This document shows positions 58,680-64,000 of a DNA stretch of 64,000 bases, piece after piece. Below the pieces are notes generated by a model that saw nothing but the letters and a program-made list of their open reading frames with translations, was not told the DNA's origin and searched no databases. Every line of letters begins with the position of its first letter. The stretch's first letter is position 1. The position numbers and the translations under genes were made by a program. The DNA is from Carallia brachiata (lineage: Eukaryota > Streptophyta > Magnoliopsida > Malpighiales > Rhizophoraceae): contig JADCRB010000043.1 of assembly GCA_021464245.1 (NCBI GenBank), positions 5,446,466-5,510,465 on the forward strand, written 5' to 3'.

Positions 58680-60829
58680 ATGATTTCTTCCCCAATCTCT
58701 AATCTGCGTCCACCACTACCCTCTTCCCGGTCCGCTACCCGACCCAAGGCCAACCCGCCAAACCCGAAAACTCTCGCTCTACCGGCATCCCAAAGCCTCT
58801 CCGAAGCAGAATCCGAACCTCAGCCTCGGAAGCTGAAAGGCAGCGCTCAGCTCAACCGCTGGTCCAGGGCTCGTGCCATCCGCTCCGGCCACAAGCTAGA
58901 CCCCAGACCCAGTCGCCGGACCCAGGCGGTAGACCCGAACCCACAGGTCCAAAAACTCGGAGACAGAGACGAAGAAAGCGAGCCCGAAGGTTTAGCAAGC
59001 GGTGACAGAGACGATGAAGCGGAGATTGCATTTGGGAAGTCAATTTACATGGTCTCGGACGGCACCGGATGGACTGTGGAGCACTCCGTGAACGCCGCCT
59101 TGGGTCAGTTCGAGCACTGCTTGGTCGACCGTGGTTGTCCAGTAAATACCCATTTGTTTTCTGGGGTATGTAATTTGTTTTAATATTAAATACCCATTGC
59201 TTGTTTATCAATACTATTTAAGGAACAACATTTTTTGCTGTAAGAATAGTGAAAAAGATCACATTTTTTGGTTTTCATGTTTGAGATTTGGTAATGGATT
59301 TAAGTAATTTAATGGTAGTTTTGTCTATAATTATCATATTGATTTTTTGCCTGTAAGAATAGTGAAAAAGATTACATCTTTTTGATTTTCATCTTTGAAA
59401 TTCGATAATGGTATTAATTAATTTAATGACAGTTTTGTCTGCAATTATCATATTGATTTTTTGCTGTAAGAATAGTGAAAAAGATAACATTTTTTTGGTT
59501 TTTTTCTTTGAAATTTGATAATGGAATTAAGTTTTTTAATGGTATTTCTGTCTGCAATTATCATATTGATTTTTTGCTGTAAGAATAGTGAAAAAGTTCA
59601 CATCTTTTTGGTTTTCATCTTTGAAATTTGATGTTGGTTTTAATTAATTTAATTTAATGGCAGTTTTGTTTGCAATTATCATATAGATGATTTGGTGAAG
59701 TAATGGAGATAATATGGGAAACATGTGAAGCAAGGTGGGGTAATTTTTTTAGGCCTCTTTATAATCAATCCGATTTAAGAAACAACTTTTATTAAGGAAA
59801 AAAGGGAAAAGAAGATATTGTTTGGTATTTGTTCTTTGAAATTTGGCAAGTTCTTCTGGCTTGAAAACTGATTAAGTATTAGTTATGTCTACAATTGGCA
59901 GATTGATGATGTGGAGCAGTTAATGGACATAATTAAGCAAGCAGCTAAAGAAGGCGCAATGCTAGTCTACACTTTAGCTGATCCTTCAATGGCTGAATCT
60001 GCCAGAAAAGCCTGCAAGCTATGGGGCATACCATCTACTGATGTATTGGGGCCTATCACAGAATCCATTGCTGCTCACCTTGGTGTGTTGCCCTCTGGTC
60101 TTCCGCGGGGAGCGCCTGGCAGGAATTTCCCACTTTCGGAGGAATACTTTCGACGAATAGAGGCCATTGAATTCACCATCAAGCAAGATGATGGGGCCTT
60201 GCCCCAGAACTTACGTAAGGCTGACATTGTTCTTGCTGGTGTTTCCCGTACGGGAAAGACACCATTGTCAATTTATTTGGCCCAAAAGGGATACAAAGTG
60301 GCGAATGTGCCTATTGTTATGGGTGTGGAACTGCCAAGGAGCCTCTTTCAAGTAGATCCTGAGAAGGTTTTTTGTTTGACCATTAACCCCGTAGTTTTAC
60401 AGACCATTAGGAAAGCAAGAGCCAAGAGTTTGGGGTTTAGTGAGGAAGTGAGGAGCAATTATTCAGAGATGGATTACGTTCGGGAAGAGCTGGAATTTGC
60501 CTGCAAGATTTTTGCGCAGAATCCCGTTTGGCCTATAATTGGTAATATGCTTTACTTTTAAGTAGTTGTTGGTTCTGGATTATAAATGTTCTACCTTTTC
60601 AACTCTTTTCTAATTAAAAAGATTTGAGATTTGAAGTAGAAGATGGATGTCTAAAGCTTGTTTTAAGGCTTTATTTAATCAATGTACTAAACTTTACTCA
60701 CATTGTCATTTGTTCCTGGTTGCAGAAGTTACGGGAAAAGCAATTGAAGAAACTGCAGCAGTTGTATTAAGGCTTTGTCATGACCGGAAGCACAAATGTT
60801 CAATGCCACGAATCTCAAAAAGATACTAA
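58680..60829 (+). CDS. RP1: pyruvate,phosphate dikinase regulatory protein, chloroplastic
   Basis: Bifunctional ADP-dependent kinase / Pi-dependent phosphatase (PDRP, DUF299) that inactivates and reactivates PPDK by threonine phosphorylation in the stroma. Exons 58680-59165, 59902-60541 and 60726-60829 (GT-AG) give 409 residues, close to Arabidopsis RP1. Residues 1 to about 75 are rich in S, P, R and poor in acidic residues, a chloroplast transit peptide. The catalytic region starts at [44 protein letters not shown] and the P-loop GVSRTGKT at 275-282 are family signatures; [11 protein letters not shown] and the end [12 protein letters not shown] are also conserved. Whether it is the RP1 or RP2 type cannot be settled from sequence by eye. 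Intron 1 carries a 113-bp minisatellite. Confidence 0.95.
59231..59690. repeat. 113-bp minisatellite in intron 1 of the PDRP gene
   Basis: Four units begin at 59231, 59343, 59457 and 59570 with TTTTTTGC..GTAAGAATAGTGA. Each ends with a block like TCTGCAATTATCATATTGAT. The true 3' splice site reads TCTACAATTGGCAGATTGAT, so each unit ends in a degraded likeness of the intron 1 acceptor and first exon 2 codons. After the last unit ATAGATGATTTGGTGAAG resembles the exon 2 start ATTGATGATGTGGAGCAG. Confidence 0.85.
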
Positions 60830-63800
60830 GATGGCAACTCATGTTCTCTGCTATTAAGAGATCAAATGCTAAAATCATATGAAACTTCTTGTATATATCA
60901 TGGATCCTTATTGTAAAGGAATGTTTTCTTGTTGAAGGATGCGTATTTTAACCTAAATTGAATTGAACTTTTGTCATTCTCCACGACTCCTCGTCCAATG
61001 TCTAAATGTTGACATACAGCCATAACATCTGCAGAAGTAAATTTTTTATATTGTGTCAGGCAGATGCTTTGAAGTTTTACTCTGCATTATGGCACATGGA
61101 CTTATCCTTTTAGATGCGTTATTGTGGCCTCAATTATTGAGTGCAGTTGCAGAATGAGTCTTCATGTACTGTCTTGTGTTCATCACCCCACTTTGCATAT
61201 TTTACTTATTTTTCCATTTCATTGTCTTTTATTTGATCCATCCTTCTCGTTCTACTTTCTGCTTTGCTTATGTTAGGTGCAATGTTCTCATGACTGGTGA
61301 GATGCATATTCATTTTCCTTGTGATTTCCCTGCTACCGTGTGCAACCATTGTCATACGTTGTCTTGTTACTTTGTTTCTTTAAATAGTCACTTAATTTTT
61401 CGTGCATTTTGTTTCACTTTCAATTGGTTAGAAGATCCACGGAGAGACTGCTTGCTTTGAGTTCTTGAATGATGACTGCTATTTTCGTGTATATTCCCTT
61501 TTTGGTAGATGTCCGAAGACTGTTGCTTCTTCTGTTCCCTTGGTGGTAATGCTTGCAGTTGCTGCAACAACTTAAGCCTGGAGTGAGTATCAGAATGAGT
61601 GCTATGCATAATGACTATTATGATGGCTTTCCCTTCCCCTCCCCACCCGTCCCCCCACCCGGGAGCCACTTTAGGGAATGAGCAATATTTGGTAAGCTTT
61701 GAGTGCCCATGCTTGCTTTTGAAATAAAATTTTTATTGTTTTTCTCTAAATCTGATGTTTGTGGCCGTATCCTTTTCTTTGTATCAGGCACATGAAAGCC
61801 ATGTCGCCCAAAAGTGCCAGTCTTAAGTGGGAATGTCAAAAGGAGCAAACAGAATTGCAAGGTATGGGAAACGGAAAAGTATTTAAAAAGAAAGACCAAA
61901 AAGCAACTATTCCATGCTCCATTAGCTCTGCGGATGCACTAGAAACAACATTAGGCACCATCATTCTTCTTTTTTCCTAATATACATATAAAAATCAAGA
62001 TTCCTTCTCTTTTACACTATGCATTATGCCCTTTGTCTTCATCTCAGAAATTTAGTTAAGCACCCTGAAAAAAAGTTGGGGGGCCTCAGGCGCTGAATTC
62101 TAAGGCCATAAGTTAGCTTTCATTACCCATTCCTTCTTGATCAAGGCTTTTGTCATTCATTTCAACTTGAAACCTCATCAAAACAAGCCTTTCCTTTTTT
62201 TTTTCAAGTAGGACTCTCATCATCACCTGACTGCGTTCACTCTTCATTCTATTGTTTATCTCAAATTTTGCTCTTAATGCGGGGCATGATTATTTTCCTT
62301 TTTCAGGGAAAGGCAGTGTAGATGGTTGTGGCTTCTAACCAAGAGCATTGTCACCAGGGCTGACCTTGCCAACTGAAAGTGTCAAGTATATCAGCAGAAT
62401 TGTTCCCAAGCTTGACCTGTTACAAAAGAGAGTAGACAGGCACAGTTAAATCCACTGAGAGCAGAACTGGTGTAATAGTTAAATGGCCTCTGCGGGTCTC
62501 CCCGGGGGGGTGGGGGATTGTAAAACTTACAAGGTGGCAAACAAGAAGAGAACCCTTTTGGGATCAAGGAGCCATGATGCTGGAGAACGCTTGAAACTAT
62601 TTCTTCTTAAAGTGAATTTGCCTTCTGTGGAGGCATTGATGTTGCTGGTTGTGACAGTAATCTGATGATGATGGATTTGTGAGTTGCTGGAATAATCAGG
62701 TGTCCCTATGGCTACTACCGCAGCATTTTCAGGTGTGCCAGGCCCTGCTAAAGCGATTGTAGATAAATGAGGCCATCCAGAAATGTATAAATGAGACCAT
62801 CCATGGTCCCTACGGCTACTACCAAATAGCTAAAGTATAAGCTTTCCAGTAATGTAACAACAAAATGGTTGGTTTCTATAATCTTTACTCGTAAAAGTTG
62901 AACATATCAAATCAACCAAAGTAACAAATACAGTATCTGCACCCTTCTTGTGGTTGACTCTAAAGATTGGTAACAATTAACTTCCACAGCTAAAACTATC
63001 AGATAGTGCTGGCAGATACAGGGGGTTAACATCTTGCTCATAATTACAGTGGATATAAGTAGTAAACATTCTTCAATGACACCTGCATCGATTTCATAGT
63101 TTGTTTGGCATAGCAGGGAATGAAGGCCAACTCAATTGAAAAGGTCAGATAATAATTGTGTAGGCAACTAAGACAGCAGGCATGGACGTAGTAATTCAAC
63201 ACTATGATTATCTTAATGAAGACAAATGGCTTCACTAAAACAAAAAAAAAATAAAATGAAGAGAGAACAAACAAAACTAAAATAGTGGAGAAAAATAGTT
63301 TCCATAGACTAACAGCAATATTGGTAAAAGTAATACAAAAAAATTACACTTAAGTAACAACTAGTAGCATTACAATTTTATTTAATGACGATCAATAATT
63401 TATATTTGGTTACGAATTTGAAACCACTCTTGTAAGGAGAAAAAGTTTTTTTTTTTTGGCAATTGAAGGGGTCACCTCCGCAAATTGGCTCTGCTAAAAC
63501 GCTTTGTATTTTTCCATTCGACAAGTGGCAAACGCCGAGCATGTCCAAATCTAAATTTTATTCCAGCTATTGTCATTTTCTGCTATTGCTTTCCTCGCAC
63601 AAGGGCCAGAGGTCCGGCAAGCCGGATGAAATTGAACCATAAGAAAAATGGGCTAACTTGTGAGATTATCTGTAGAAATGTATTACCATCAAAATCTTTT
63701 TCTTTCATTGGTTTATATCAACGATAAGAACAAAGACGATGTACGAAAAAACAATAAGAACAAAGACGATGTCCATTTCTCTAGTAATTGCCAAACTGGC

Positions 63801-64000
63801 AGCAAGTGCAACAAAGACAAATGACAAAAAACCATAACAAATAGAGTCCAGCTACGTAGACGGGGTGGTGAGATAGGGAAAGCAGACGGATTATCATCAT
63901 CTCATGATAGAAACAAAACAGAACACAAAGAGTCTGTGCTGCCCGGATTATTACCTCTTGGTGAAGAAGTAGCCACAGTTGTCTCCCTATCATTGGCAGA
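60830..64000. other. 3' flank and intergenic DNA, no firm gene
   Basis: No frame matches a known family. GC is somewhat higher than in the AT-rich spacers (for example 61618-61680 and 62480-62780), so transcribed but non-coding DNA is possible. At the right edge, - strand 64000 to about 63905, a short frame reads SANDRETTVATSSPRG and ends in a stop; an internal AG|GTAATA could be a splice donor. It might be the last exon of a gene beyond the window, at low confidence. Confidence 0.4.

Noticed and set aside
58852..59211. - strand 119-codon frame opposite PDRP exon 1
   Set aside because: Antisense shadow of the GC-rich transit-peptide exon.
1..64000. CRISPR arrays, bacterial operons, riboswitches
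   Set aside because: None seen; gene structure and repeats are those of a plant nuclear genome. The short tandem repeats have no regular spacer pattern.

Overview
This is eukaryotic nuclear DNA from a flowering plant, almost certainly a eudicot. It is AT-rich, has GT-AG introns, a nuclear tRNA-Leu gene and plant-specific genes, and is full of plant LINEs and LTR retrotransposons. I cannot name the species from sequence alone. Four intron-containing protein genes, all on the + strand, look intact: an XTH8-like xyloglucan endotransglucosylase/hydrolase (16732-18869), a CRIPT homologue (21168-22855), a GA2ox8-like C20 gibberellin 2-oxidase (52238-55897) and a chloroplast pyruvate,phosphate dikinase regulatory protein (58680-60829). 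A double ubiquitin-like-domain reading frame on the - strand (25610-26085) has no usable ATG in frame and may be a pseudogene. The genes act in unrelated pathways (wall remodelling, splicing, gibberellin catabolism, C4/plastid metabolism) and form no operon-like unit.

The rest is mostly transposon archaeology. Region A (about 2376-9420) is one - strand L1-type LINE interrupted twice: by a 759-bp solo LTR with a 5-bp target duplication (2587-3345), and by a 3-kb LTR element (4488-7485). Region B (9880-10310) is a decayed copia protease fragment. Region C (28030-39907) is a second - strand LINE with ORF1 (DUF4283 plus zinc knuckle), endonuclease, a reverse transcriptase lacking its core, a zinc-binding domain and RNase H. 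A 6.5-kb Ty1/copia element (28798-35325) is inserted in it, with 429-bp LTRs, a GCACA target duplication, PBS and PPT. The 5' end of this LINE carries an apparently exact 325-bp tandem duplication. The spans 10437-16731, 18870-21167, 22856-25609, 39908-52237 and 60830-64000 hold no gene I can defend; they contain AT-rich repeats, tandem duplications, microsatellites and SINE-like pieces.

The most interesting object is the LTR element at 4488-7485. It has LTRs, a primer-binding site and a polypurine tract, but no gag or pol. Instead, in element-sense orientation, it carries a nearly intact 213-codon homeobox frame with a WUSCHEL-like homeodomain, a TLILFP motif resembling the WUS box and a C-terminal DLNL motif resembling an EAR repressor motif. 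The only lesion I see is a TAG at codon 17. It looks like a WOX-type transcription-factor gene captured as an intronless copy by a non-autonomous retrotransposon.
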